A stretch of 32,438 bases of DNA, from positions 1 through 32,438 of IMG/VR virus record IMGVR_UViG_3300032053_000303. One strand, given 5' to 3'. The notes under the pieces are model-generated. The model had not been told where the DNA came from. It did no database searches and saw only the letters and a program-made list of their open reading frames with translations. The DNA comes from a virus. The position numbers and the translations under genes were made by a program. Positions 13,711-20,836 of the stretch are shown piece by piece; the first letter of the stretch is position 1, and each line of letters starts with the position of its first letter.

Positions 13711-14013
13711 CTAATCCGTCACAACCCCCAGCTCGGCGAAGCGCCGGGTGGTGCCGCCGTCGACCTCGTGAGCCTCACGGCTGTGGCTCGCCAGGCGGAA
13801 GACGTACTCACCGACGCGATAGCGGATATCGTCCTTCAAGGCCCTCTTCGCTATTGTGTCCTTCAACTTGCGATTGGCGCTCCCGTGCTTCCGCGCTGCC
13901 TCCGCCGTCAGCAGGCGGTCAGTGATCAGTTGCTCGAGTTCGGGGTCTTCGAGGAACTCCTCCTCAAAGTGCTGCTGTGGGTCCTTCTTCGGCGTTGCCT
14001 TTGCTTTTGCCAT
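13711..14013 (-). CDS. Phage protein of unknown function
   Basis: The 100-residue charged protein starts MAKAKATPKKDPQQHFEEEF and is helical (ITDRLLTAEAARKHGSANRKL), ending in a short beta-like segment (GEYVFRLASHSREAHEVDGG). It overlaps the end of the RusA gene by 50 bases in another frame; AAGGAG precedes the ATG. No family recognised. Confidence 0.6.
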   Translation of the reverse strand: MAKAKATPKKDPQQHFEEEFLEDPELEQLITDRLLTAEAARKHGSANRKLKDTIAKRALKDDIRYRVGEYVFRLASHSREAHEVDGGTTRRFAELGVVTD

Positions 14014-14521
14014 GTTGACTCCTTTTGGGCGGATTCAGTAGATCGAACACTCGCTGGCCGTGCGCCAGGTAGAACCCGAAGATCTCCTCCCCCGTCTCCG
14101 GCATCTCACAGAGGAAGATGTGGACTCCCGGCTCGTCGCCGTAGATGCCGATCGGTGTGGGGGCGAAGACACGCGCGTCGTCGGTGATGGCGGCGCCCTT
14201 CGTCAGCGCGTCGAGCATCGCGCGGCAGAGCTTGTCCTCATCCGGCGACACGGTATGGAAGACGCGCTTGGGGGCCGACTTCACGCGGGGGAAGACGAAG
14301 ATGAGCGACGCGGCGATACTCCCATCGAAGGGCGAGCCGCACCAGTTGAGGGCAAGGTAGTTCTTCACCATCTGTCGCCACTCGCGGACGCCCGGCGTCA
14401 TCGAGGAGTAGATAGGCCTCCTGGTCTTTGGGTTGACGAACGCTTGGCCCGAACCTTGAGGCTGCGGTATGCCGTGTATGAACGCGCTGAACGTCCTTGC
14501 TTCCGAGCAAATGCCCTTCAT
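13964..14521 (-). CDS. rusA: RusA-type Holliday junction resolvase
   Basis: The 185-residue protein matches RusA: IHGIPQPQGSGQAFVNPKT near the start, then PDEDKLCRAMLDALTKG and ITDDARVFAP, whose spaced aspartates (DEDKL...LDAL...DD) form the metal site that cuts four-way junctions. Resolvases of this kind clear recombination intermediates before packaging. Its C-terminus is longer than usual (about 120 residues is typical) and ends in a basic tail overlapping the next gene. Confidence 0.85.
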   Translation of the reverse strand: MKGICSEARTFSAFIHGIPQPQGSGQAFVNPKTRRPIYSSMTPGVREWRQMVKNYLALNWCGSPFDGSIAASLIFVFPRVKSAPKRVFHTVSPDEDKLCRAMLDALTKGAAITDDARVFAPTPIGIYGDEPGVHIFLCEMPETGEEIFGFYLAHGQRVFDLLNPPKRSQHGKSKGNAEEGPTAAL

Positions 14522-14533
14522 GTCGCCTCCGTG

Positions 14534-14971
14534 CTAGTCGCTATGCTCGCGTCCTTCGGGCAGTAGGGGAGAATCCTGGCCGAGCGGCAGACTGCGAGCG
14601 CCCTGCTGCATCGCGTCGTCAACGTCCTGGAAGAACACGCGGTCCGTGCCGGTGATCATGAAGGAGAGAAATTCGTGGGCGAGATCGGCGACGCCAGATT
14701 CGGCGGCGGTCATCTTGGCCTTCATGTAGTAGAACAGGACCCGCGCCTTCTCGCGCCGCAACTGGTCGCGCTCTTTTTGGTCGCGGCCAGCCGGGACCGG
14801 GACATCTACGCGATAGCCGACGCGGTTGAGTTGGAACTCGAAGCGGATGAGGTCAGGGAAGTTCGTCCACCGGGTGACCTGGACGCCGTACCCCGAGATC
14901 AGGGAGTCGAGATCGTCCTGCGTCTTGTAAGCGCTAACCCCGGTGTTCTGGTATGCCCTACTACGGGCCAT
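14534..14971 (-). CDS. Conserved phage protein (MARSRAYQNT family), unknown
   Basis: The 145-residue product begins MARSRAYQNTGVSAYKTQDDLDSL, has a beta-rich middle (LIRFEFQLNRVGYRVDVPVP) and a helical region (RREKARVLFYYMKAKMTAA). This organisation recurs in phage replication modules. ATG 14971 has AAGAGG upstream; ATG 14986 is an alternative that forms an ATGA overlap with a possible 36-codon frame (15093-14983). Function unknown. Confidence 0.65.
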   Translation of the reverse strand: MARSRAYQNTGVSAYKTQDDLDSLISGYGVQVTRWTNFPDLIRFEFQLNRVGYRVDVPVPAGRDQKERDQLRREKARVLFYYMKAKMTAAESGVADLAHEFLSFMITGTDRVFFQDVDDAMQQGARSLPLGQDSPLLPEGREHSD

Positions 14972-15138
14972 GTCGCCTCTTTTCATGGCCCGCCGGCTAG
15001 GAGACGGTGAGATGAAACACCGGCAGGAGAACCGGCGGGCCTAAAATCCTCTCCCGCGACGAACCCCCTGCCGCTCTCATCCTTGGTTGCCATCGCCCAT
15101 CCGTGGGCCAGGGGGCTCGTTTCGTCCTCTAGGACTCG

Positions 15139-16338
15139 TCAGGCGGGGAGATTAGGCGGTCGGCACTTCGTGCAGTACGCTTGCCCGGACGTTGCCGGCG
15201 CCTGGCAGCACGAACAGAACGACCACTCCGTTCCCTTTTTGTTTGTCTCGGCCTTCGCCTTTGCCCAGCGCAGATTCTTGTCGGCGACCGAGACGTGGGC
15301 GCAGGCCATACGCGGGTCGCCCTCCATCTCCGTGCCGCCTTGGGGGGCGGGGCGGGCGGCTGTTGCTGTTGGTGCCCCCTGGGGGGCAGCAGGGGCGGAA
15401 GGCGCAACGCCCCCGTTCACAGTGTCCCGCCCGGCCGTTGCCCCGTCCTGTTCGTCATTGTGGGCCGGTGGAGCGGCACTTTCGGCCTCCTCCTCTGTCG
15501 GCAGCTCTGAGGGGTCGCCGAAGAACTCACCGGCCTCCTCCTCGTCCGGTTCTACGATCTCGCCCTCGATGGGTTCTGCCTCTCGTCCCTCCGGCAGGGC
15601 GGCGTATTGGGCTTTCACAGTTTCGCCCGTCAACCGCCGCAATTCCTCCACGTCTTGTTCAGCAATGAGTTGGAGCACATGAACTGTCTTGCGTTTGCCG
15701 TCAGCCGTCACCTCTTGGGGGATAAGGGTCAGTAGCAACTTGACGCCACTCACGTTCCCCCCGAGGACGCGGTCGTTCCGCATTACATCGAGCATCCCGT
15801 TGATGTTGAGGATGCTGTTGACGCTCGACGTATCGAGCTGGTGAACCCCGAACCTCCGGCAGCCGAGCACGAAGAACTGGAGCATCATGATGCGCTTGCA
15901 GTCCTTGTTCTCGTAGGCCGGACAAGCAGGACAGTCCCCATAACCGACACCAGCGCAGGGTATCTCGACCATCTGGTTCTTCTGCGATTCGCTGCTAGCC
16001 CAGATGCCAAGTTCAACTTTGCCCTTCCACTTCGCTGAGTCGACGCGCGCGGTCGCCTTGTACCCGTCGCCCTTGCAGACGAGACCCGTTGTCTGCTTGT
16101 AGGCGCGGTAGTATTGAGAGGCGATCTTCTCGTCGCTTTCGACAGGGAACATGATGCGGAGTTCGGTCGGGTTATCCCCGTAGACCTCGCGCGCATACGG
16201 CGCGTCGTTCAACACGAAATGCGGCGTAGCCTTGGGATACCAGACATTCGGGTTATTGGTGCTCTGCACCTTGACGCCCAGGTGTATCTTCCCAATTCGC
16301 GGAATACGTCCCTGTTCGCTTAAACCTCTAATCGGCAT
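15139..16338 (-). CDS. Gp3-like / recombination-directionality-factor family protein with zinc sites
   Basis: The 399-residue protein starts MPIRGLSEQGRIPRIGKIHL, continues NPTELRIMFPVE and YRAYKQTTGLVCKGDGY, and holds a cysteine cluster (CAGVGYGDCPACPAYENKDC) near residues 140-160, matching the family of phiC31 Gp3-like proteins (some annotated 'hydrolase or metal-binding'). phiC31 Gp3 directs serine-integrase excision, but the integrase here is a tyrosine type, so this may be a replication or recombination factor. A second cysteine group (CSCCQ...CTKC) sits in a C-terminal extension. ATG 16338 overlaps the nuclease stop by 11 bases; the frame opens at 16359. Confidence 0.65.
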   Translation of the reverse strand: MPIRGLSEQGRIPRIGKIHLGVKVQSTNNPNVWYPKATPHFVLNDAPYAREVYGDNPTELRIMFPVESDEKIASQYYRAYKQTTGLVCKGDGYKATARVDSAKWKGKVELGIWASSESQKNQMVEIPCAGVGYGDCPACPAYENKDCKRIMMLQFFVLGCRRFGVHQLDTSSVNSILNINGMLDVMRNDRVLGGNVSGVKLLLTLIPQEVTADGKRKTVHVLQLIAEQDVEELRRLTGETVKAQYAALPEGREAEPIEGEIVEPDEEEAGEFFGDPSELPTEEEAESAAPPAHNDEQDGATAGRDTVNGGVAPSAPAAPQGAPTATAARPAPQGGTEMEGDPRMACAHVSVADKNLRWAKAKAETNKKGTEWSFCSCCQAPATSGQAYCTKCRPPNLPA

Positions 16339-17329
16339 CCTCGTCCTCCCCCGCGGCAAGCGGCACGTACTTCACCTGCCAGAAGCGGTCAACTCGCGCC
16401 TCCATCGCTTTGACGTTCCGCTCGATTTGCTTCCCCGCGACCATCGCCACGTCCGGCACGAGCGCCTGCTCGACGCCCTCGAACTTCTGGCCGAGCCGCT
16501 TCCGCAGCGCCTCGTACTCCGACGCCCGGGGCTTGAGTTCCAGCAGTCGGCGGACGTCAGTGATCACGTCCTCGTCGGTGATGACGCCGACATCCGGCGC
16601 CATCGCCAGGGTCGCGTTGCAGGCCTCGGTCTGCCAGAACGAGCAGCCGGGGCAGACGTCGGGGTCGCAGATCGGCTCCGGCTCGCTGCCGGCGGCGATG
16701 TGCACGTTCACTCGCTCGCACTGCTTGAGCAGGCTCTCAGCGTGGTCGTAGTCCAGCGGCACCGCGACCGGCTCCCACCAGCCCGTGAGTCCGATGGGAA
16801 GAAGTATCCCCTCCTCGTGACCGTCCAGCAGCTCGTAGACCATGAGCTGCGAGACCCAGTTGCGGACACGCCAGTTCTTGTTGTGGATGATGTCCTGGTA
16901 GGTCGTCACGCCCCGCATGAGGTTGGGGTGGACCGACTTCACCTCGAAGGGGACGTACTTGGCGTGGCCGTTGCCGTTGCCGGACGGTCGGGCCTCCAGG
17001 TCGGGACGGCCGGAGATCTGATATTGCTCCCACTCCGCCGGCCGCTCGATGCTCTTGATGTCCCACCCCATCTCCATCATGAGACGGACGGCCAGCTTTC
17101 CGATCTCCGTCCCCATGAGGAACCGCGCCTGTAGGCTCGGCGGGAAGGGCCGCTGCATCGCTCCCTTCGTCCGGCGCAGCACCAGGAAGCGGTCGCAGGG
17201 GTGGCCCATTTGCGAGGGGTTGTTCCAGCGCGCGGTCGCCACGCTGGATCGGGCCTGCATCATCTGTTCGAAGTTCTCACGTAGCCGGGCAGCGTAGAGT
17301 CCGGCCACTGGTTCGGTAGTTGTAGTCAT
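16328..17329 (-). CDS. Cas4/RecB-like PD-(D/E)XK nuclease with likely iron-sulphur cluster
   Basis: The 333-residue protein has an N-terminal cysteine (GHPCDRFLVLRR), then the catalytic elements GRPDLEA and FEVKSV (aspartate and ExK), followed by QLMVYELL and the cysteine set CDPDVCPGCSFWQTEAC. One early and several late cysteines are the layout of [4Fe-4S]-bound Cas4/AddB-type exonucleases, which resect double-stranded ends for recombination. It lies between a small unknown gene and the Gp3-like gene, a common phage pairing for DNA end processing. Confidence 0.75.
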   Translation of the reverse strand: MTTTTEPVAGLYAARLRENFEQMMQARSSVATARWNNPSQMGHPCDRFLVLRRTKGAMQRPFPPSLQARFLMGTEIGKLAVRLMMEMGWDIKSIERPAEWEQYQISGRPDLEARPSGNGNGHAKYVPFEVKSVHPNLMRGVTTYQDIIHNKNWRVRNWVSQLMVYELLDGHEEGILLPIGLTGWWEPVAVPLDYDHAESLLKQCERVNVHIAAGSEPEPICDPDVCPGCSFWQTEACNATLAMAPDVGVITDEDVITDVRRLLELKPRASEYEALRKRLGQKFEGVEQALVPDVAMVAGKQIERNVKAMEARVDRFWQVKYVPLAAGEDEDAD

Positions 17330-17341
17330 GGCGCCTTCTCC

Positions 17342-17587
17342 TCAGTTGTCCGAGAACGTGTGAAACGCTCGCTCCACGCGCTCCCTGTCTATGCGGGTGA
17401 AGTAGTAGCTGGTGACGTGTGGGCAGCCGGGCTTTGGAACGCTCAGAAGTTCGAGGATGGGGTGTTGTCGCCCGCTGGGGTCTTCCGTGAAACCGACGAC
17501 CTTCCCGTAGTGCCAGGGCACCGGCGCTCTCGCATCCGGGTCGCGTACCCGCGCAAGTTGCCCCACCTGGAGATCCGGCCCGCTCAT
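17342..17587 (-). CDS. Small phage protein, unknown
   Basis: The 81-residue protein starts MSGPDLQVGQLARVRDPDAR; a beta-barrel-like segment (PWHYGKVVGFTEDPSG) resembles small SH3-like modules, and the rest is polar with a CxH pair (PGCPHVTSYY). The ATG at 17587 forms an ATGA overlap with the preceding stop, so it is preferred over 17599. No function known. Confidence 0.6.
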   Translation of the reverse strand: MSGPDLQVGQLARVRDPDARAPVPWHYGKVVGFTEDPSGRQHPILELLSVPKPGCPHVTSYYFTRIDRERVERAFHTFSDN

Positions 17588-17988
17588 CTCTCTGCCCACT
17601 CCGCCGTCCAGTCTTTCAGCGTCTCCAGGATGTCGAAGCGGGTCAGGAGGTTCGCCTCCCGCTCCTCATCCGGCTGGTAGTGATAGACCAGCTTCGTCTC
17701 GTAGACCGGCTCCGGGCATTTGCAGCCGAGGAAGTGAGCCTCCTGCGTCCGCCCGCACTTCGTACAGTTGGTCCGCCACTCGACATGAATGGCCGGCCGC
17801 TCGCCGAACGACCGCAGGCGGAAGTCGACCTGGACATGGCCGTACATCTTCGCCATGTCCTCAAGGGCTTGCAGTTGGGCCTCCGGCCAGCGGGCGTGTC
17901 CTGTCGGCTTCGGGGTCGTGGTCAGTGGGGTCCTCGTTCGACGTCCCGTGGCCTCGACCAGTGCTAGGTGTCCTGGTCGTCCTCGCAT
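17584..17988 (-). CDS. Putative zinc-binding phage protein
   Basis: The 134-residue protein has a basic N-terminus (MRGRPGHLALVEATGRRTRT), a helix (EAQLQALEDMAKMYG) and a strand-rich part with four cysteines (CTKCGRTQEAHFLGCKC), forming a probable zinc ribbon. GAGGTGAAGC precedes the ATG. It lies directly after the HNH gene in the early operon. Role unknown. Confidence 0.6.
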   Translation of the reverse strand: MRGRPGHLALVEATGRRTRTPLTTTPKPTGHARWPEAQLQALEDMAKMYGHVQVDFRLRSFGERPAIHVEWRTNCTKCGRTQEAHFLGCKCPEPVYETKLVYHYQPDEEREANLLTRFDILETLKDWTAEWAER

Positions 17989-18055
17989 GCTTCACCTCGC
18001 CTTCTTGGGGGAGGCCGCCCGGCCCGAGCCCTCGTTACGGGCGGCCCCCGCTTGA

Positions 18056-18796
18056 TTAGCACTCTCCAACGGCTGGACAGATTCCTCGATAGGCAACCCC
18101 TTTCCTACAGACGCGCAAACGTGAAGAAGATGATTGCTCCCTGGCCCGCTCGGAGAGCTTGGGGTGCGTAACCTTGCGGGCCGGGGCCGGGAAAGAAGAC
18201 CGCGCCGCCGCCGGGGTTACTGGTGGCGAGGTGAACCCAGCGGTGGGAACGCGCGCAGAAAGCCGATGATGAAGACGGGTGTGCTCGCCGTTGCCGAGTA
18301 CCCAAAGATTGCTGGGATCGTTGTTGTCGGGGTCACCGTCAAGATGGTGGACGATTTCATGCGGCTCTAGGTAGCGGCCCAGAACCTTCTCCATGACGAG
18401 GCGATGCTGGTAGACATAGCCGTGGCAAGCATACGGATGATCGGGGCGGAACTCTGCCAGGCGGCCACTGCGCCGGACGACACCGCCGTTCTTCTGCCGT
18501 CCCCGCAGGCTGGCGGCGATCTTGGCGCGCGTTTCCAGGGAGACGGGGCGACCTACCAGCGCCGCCCTGGTCTCAGGCGGCAGGGGACGGCCCTTGAGAG
18601 CAGCCGCTATCTTGGCGCGGGTGGCGGCGGTTTGCTTGCGGCCTGGACGAGAGGGAAGTAGACTAGGGGCGACAGACCTCTGTCCGTTTACCTGAATAGG
18701 GTGGGGCTGTAGCTCATTTGGGAGAGCGCCTGCCTGGCAGGGAGATGGGACTACGGAGGTCTGTTCTGTGTTTTTACGGGTTTCTTCCCCTGTCAT
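18056..18796 (-). CDS. NUMOD3-HNH homing-type endonuclease, first early gene
   Basis: The 246-residue protein has NUMOD3 repeats (TRAKIAAALKGRPLPPETRAA, then SLETRAKIAASLRGR) followed by an HNH core: HGYVYQHRLVMEKVLGRYLEP, HEIVHHLDGDPDNNDPSNLWVL and HTRLHH. Such enzymes are mobile DNA cutters. The ATG at 18796 has AAGGAGAG six bases upstream. Codons 20-32 are the complement of a tRNA-Ala half-gene, so the coding start overlaps the presumed attachment core. It heads the leftward early operon behind the promoter at 18852-18825. The C-terminus after the core is long, polar and probably not conserved. Confidence 0.8.
   Translation of the reverse strand: MTGEETRKNTEQTSVVPSPCQAGALPNELQPHPIQVNGQRSVAPSLLPSRPGRKQTAATRAKIAAALKGRPLPPETRAALVGRPVSLETRAKIAASLRGRQKNGGVVRRSGRLAEFRPDHPYACHGYVYQHRLVMEKVLGRYLEPHEIVHHLDGDPDNNDPSNLWVLGNGEHTRLHHRLSARVPTAGFTSPPVTPAAARSSFPAPARKVTHPKLSERAREQSSSSRLRVCRKGVAYRGICPAVGEC
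18703..18739 (+). other. 5' half of a tRNA-Ala(GGC) gene: attP core candidate
   Basis: GGGGCTGTAGCTCATTTGGG starts a 37-base match to bacterial tRNA-Ala, continuing through the D-arm (GCTC...GAGC) and the anticodon stem/loop CCTGC-CTGGCA with GGC anticodon. It diverges at the 3' side of the anticodon stem and no T-arm follows, so it is not a working tRNA gene. Tyrosine integrases often use a crossover within the anticodon loop of tRNA genes. A 5' rather than 3' half is less usual and would need a phage-supplied promoter; TTGCGG-N17-TAGACT (18636-18664) is a weak match. Confidence 0.6.
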
Positions 18797-18824
18797 CCCA
18801 AGCTCTCCTTATTTATGCCCCTTC

Positions 18825-18852
18825 ATTTTACGCCCATTGTTAGTAATGTCAA
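18825..18852 (-). promoter_or_regulatory. Early leftward promoter
   Basis: On the minus strand TTGACA (18852-18847) is followed by 16 bp and TAAAAT (18830-18825). It points at the HNH/replication operon starting at 18796. It is preceded by CCCCC, giving the 11-mer CCCCCTTGACA shared with the rightward small-gene promoter. The repressor promoter diverges from it 41 bp away. Confidence 0.7.
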
Positions 18853-18893
18853 GGGGGTAAACCCGATTTCTCAAAAGAAAGTTACGTACCATG

Positions 18894-18922
18894 TTGACAA
18901 AACGGGGTCGGCCTGCTAACCT
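18894..18922 (+). promoter_or_regulatory. Repressor promoter giving a leaderless mRNA
   Basis: TTGACA (18894-18899), 17 bp, then TAACCT (18917-18922) with a TGC extension. Transcription should begin at about 18929-18930, the position of the repressor ATG. An inverted repeat TTTCT/AGAAA (18867-18880) and the palindrome TACGTA (18883-18888) between the two divergent promoters are operator candidates. Confidence 0.7.
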
Positions 18923-18929
18923 AGAGGTG

Positions 18930-19169
18930 ATGACACCACTAGGAAGATTCGTCAGAAGTCTTCGGACGGCTCAGGGTCTTACCCTGGACCAGCTCGCTCA
19001 ACGGAGTGGGATAACACTCCGTTCCATCCAGGCCATCGAGACGGGCAACTCCGAGCGTCCCCGCGTGGAAACGCTGCAAGCCCTCGCTGCGGGCCTGGGC
19101 ATCGACGTGAGTACCTTGGCTGCGAAGGTCTACGAAGCCCCCCCGCCCGAGGTGAAAACCGCCGTCTAA
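18930..19169 (+). CDS. Cro/cI-type XRE repressor
   Basis: The 79-residue protein MTPLGRFVRSLRTAQGLTLD is a single XRE helix-turn-helix domain: QLAQRSGITLRSIQAIETGN is the recognition region, followed by RVETLQALAAGLGID. It lacks a separate oligomerisation or protease domain, so it is a Cro- or minimal repressor-like protein. The frame is open from 18891, but that ATG overlaps the -35, while ATG 18930 matches the family start and the predicted transcription start. It diverges from the early operon and is followed by small genes leading to the integrase, so it is the likely lysogeny regulator. Confidence 0.85.
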   Translation: MTPLGRFVRSLRTAQGLTLDQLAQRSGITLRSIQAIETGNSERPRVETLQALAAGLGIDVSTLAAKVYEAPPPEVKTAV

Positions 19170-19187
19170 CCCCGTGGAGGTGAAGGC

Positions 19188-19346
19188 ATGAGAACCCTCG
19201 GCCTGAAACTGCTCGCCACCTTCGTTGGCCTTGTGAGTTTCAACTGGGACTGTGTACGTGCAGCCTGGGATAGCAAATACCGCGATAGGCTCCTCGAAGC
19301 CGAGAAACGGGGCGACCGCCGGTGGCCCTTCAATAGGATGGATTGA
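19188..19346 (+). CDS. 52-residue small protein
   Basis: ATG 19188 follows GTGGAGGTGAAGGC. The product MRTLGLKLLATFVGLVSFNW has a short N-terminal hydrophobic helix and then a charged, Trp- and Arg-rich tail (KYRDRLLEAEKRGDRRWPF). It probably associates with the membrane. It uses nearly the same ribosome site as the next two genes. Confidence 0.55.
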   Translation: MRTLGLKLLATFVGLVSFNWDCVRAAWDSKYRDRLLEAEKRGDRRWPFNRMD

Positions 19347-19356
19347 GGGTGAAGGC

Positions 19357-19560
19357 ATGATCGAGATAGTCGTCATCATCGCTATCATTATCCTGGGCAT
19401 CATTTGGGGCGTCGGAATCTGTGCGCTATTCGCTTTCGGGGTAGGACCGAAAATGATGCGCGGAGACCCATGTACTCTTGGCGAGGCACTGCGCGATATC
19501 GGGAAATGTATGATCTGGCCGGTCCTGGTGCTCCTGACACTATGGGAGCAGAAGAGGTGA
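19357..19560 (+). CDS. Small membrane protein
   Basis: ATG 19357 follows GAGGGTGAAGGC. The 67-residue product begins MIEIVVIIAIIILGIIWGVG, one long membrane helix, and has a second hydrophobic stretch (MIWPVLVLLTLW) near its end, with a short polar part between. Encoded between repressor and integrase, a region often expressed in lysogens, it could take part in superinfection exclusion, without direct evidence. Confidence 0.6.
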   Translation: MIEIVVIIAIIILGIIWGVGICALFAFGVGPKMMRGDPCTLGEALRDIGKCMIWPVLVLLTLWEQKR

Positions 19561-19564
19561 GGGC

Positions 19565-19900
19565 ATGAGAGACCCGACGGAACCCCCGGAACTGCCCTGG
19601 AAGGCCGTGCCGGTCAAGGGATATGCTCAGATCATCAACGCAGCCGGCGTCGCCATAGCGAATGTCGGCCTCTTGGAGTATGCCGCCGTGATTGTCCACC
19701 ACGTCAACGCCTTCGACAAGATGCGCGAGGCGCTCAAGAAAGCGGACACGCTTGCCGATGAAGCACTCGGCCTGGTCGGTAGCAAGGTGGGCACGGGAGT
19801 TAACACTGACCGGAACACAGAGGATGTGCGAAAGGCAGTCTTGGCTTTCCACCGTGCTGTCGCTGCCTGCGCCGCTGAGGAGAAACCCCCCGCCGTCTAA
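19565..19900 (+). CDS. Conserved small phage protein, unknown
   Basis: The 111-residue protein contains AQIINAAGVAIANVGL and IVHHVNAFDKMREALKKA, a strand pair followed by a helix common to many small phage proteins of unknown function, then an acidic-helical end. ATG 19565 follows AAGAGGTGAGGGC. The stop region CCGTCTAACCCC repeats that after the repressor gene, a small duplicated sequence. Confidence 0.65.
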   Translation: MRDPTEPPELPWKAVPVKGYAQIINAAGVAIANVGLLEYAAVIVHHVNAFDKMREALKKADTLADEALGLVGSKVGTGVNTDRNTEDVRKAVLAFHRAVAACAAEEKPPAV

Positions 19901-19907
19901 CCCCGCC

Positions 19908-19925
19908 GTCTACCTTCTGGTAGAC
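19908..19925 (+). terminator. Perfect 7-bp hairpin before integrase
   Basis: GTCTACC (19908-19914), loop TTCT, GGTAGAC (19919-19925). It lies between the upstream gene cluster and the integrase; no U-run follows, so it could be an attenuator, an mRNA end, or an integrase arm site. GATAAT at 19938-19943 may be a -10 for the integrase gene. Confidence 0.45.
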
Positions 19926-19959
19926 ACACTCCCCGCCGATAATCGAACAGAGGACCTGC

Positions 19960-20814
19960 ATGGCGAGCCCACGATGGGCAGCCCGCACGGATGCATATCG
20001 GCTGCACCTTGAAACGCTGGGGAGGGCCCCCCACACAGTAGAGACGACGTTCTCGGCGCTGGGCAACTTCGCCCGCTTCTGCCGAGAGAACCGGCGTTGC
20101 CCTTGCCCTGAACTCGCCCCGGCTTGGCTCGCCTCCCTCTACGGCCTCTACGCCCGCTGGACCGTCCGCGGGTACTACTTCGCCCTGCGCTCGTTCCTCC
20201 GGTGGCAGGGTGGCGCCAATCCCCTCGCCGAGATCCCCGTCCCCCAGGAGAGGGATGTCCCCATCCGGCCCTACTCGCTTCTTGAGCTCAGGCGGTTCCT
20301 GAGAGCCGCGAGAAACGACCCTCGGGACACGGCACTACTCCTGCTACTGATCGCCTCCGGGATGCGGGCCAGCGAGATCGTAGCGCTTTCTGTGGGCGAC
20401 GTGGACTGGGAGGCCGGTACTCTTCTCATTCGCAACGGGAAAGGTGGCAAGTCCCGCCGCGTCGCACCGGGTACACGCGCGCTCACTTCCCTGCATAACT
20501 ACCTGACTTCTCACCGCATCCGCCGCGGCTGGCTCTTTCCGGGGTTGAACGACGGACACCTGCGCGCCGACTCGCTCTATCACCTGGTAGAGCGCCTGGG
20601 GGCAAGAGCGGGCATCCCCGGCTCCAACTGCCATCGCTTCCGCCACACTTTCTCCCACGAGTTCCTAGCCGCCGGCGGCGACGTCGGTGATCTAAAGGAA
20701 TTGCTGGGGCATAGCACGATCGCCATGTCCCTACGCTACGCGCGGTACTTTGCGGCAGACAGGGCCCTCGACGCCCAGCGCCGCTTCAACGATCGCTTGA
20801 CGCGCGCTGTATAA
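19960..20814 (+). CDS. int: Tyrosine integrase
   Basis: The 284-residue protein has a SAM-like N-terminal core-binding domain (TVETTFSALGNFARFC...) and a complete catalytic domain. The active-site set is visible: Arg in SGMRASEI, Lys in GKGGKSR, HRFR (His-x-x-Arg), the His of LGHST, and the nucleophile Tyr in SLRYARYF. It is short and lacks an obvious arm-binding domain, like XerC/D-type or simple phage integrases. ATG 19960 follows AGGAC. It probably mediates insertion at the tRNA-Ala-like site 1.2 kb upstream. No serine integrase is present. Confidence 0.92.
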   Translation: MASPRWAARTDAYRLHLETLGRAPHTVETTFSALGNFARFCRENRRCPCPELAPAWLASLYGLYARWTVRGYYFALRSFLRWQGGANPLAEIPVPQERDVPIRPYSLLELRRFLRAARNDPRDTALLLLLIASGMRASEIVALSVGDVDWEAGTLLIRNGKGGKSRRVAPGTRALTSLHNYLTSHRIRRGWLFPGLNDGHLRADSLYHLVERLGARAGIPGSNCHRFRHTFSHEFLAAGGDVGDLKELLGHSTIAMSLRYARYFAADRALDAQRRFNDRLTRAV

Positions 20815-20815
20815 T
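20808..20815 (+). promoter_or_regulatory. -10 element for the downstream membrane-protein gene
   Basis: TGTATAAT overlaps the integrase stop. A TTGACG at 20797-20802 is too close to be its -35, so this would act as an extended -10-type promoter. The expected start near 20822 leaves a short leader with GGGGGAG before ATG 20837. Confidence 0.5.
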
Positions 20816-20836
20816 CGCGCACGAAAGGGGGAGATT

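Noticed and set aside
18703-18780. Complete tRNA-Ala gene
   Set aside because: Only the 5' half matches; the anticodon stem is broken on its 3' side and no T-arm follows.
20797-20815. TTGACG plus TATAAT as a classical promoter
   Set aside because: Only 7 bp separate the two; treated as an extended -10 element alone.
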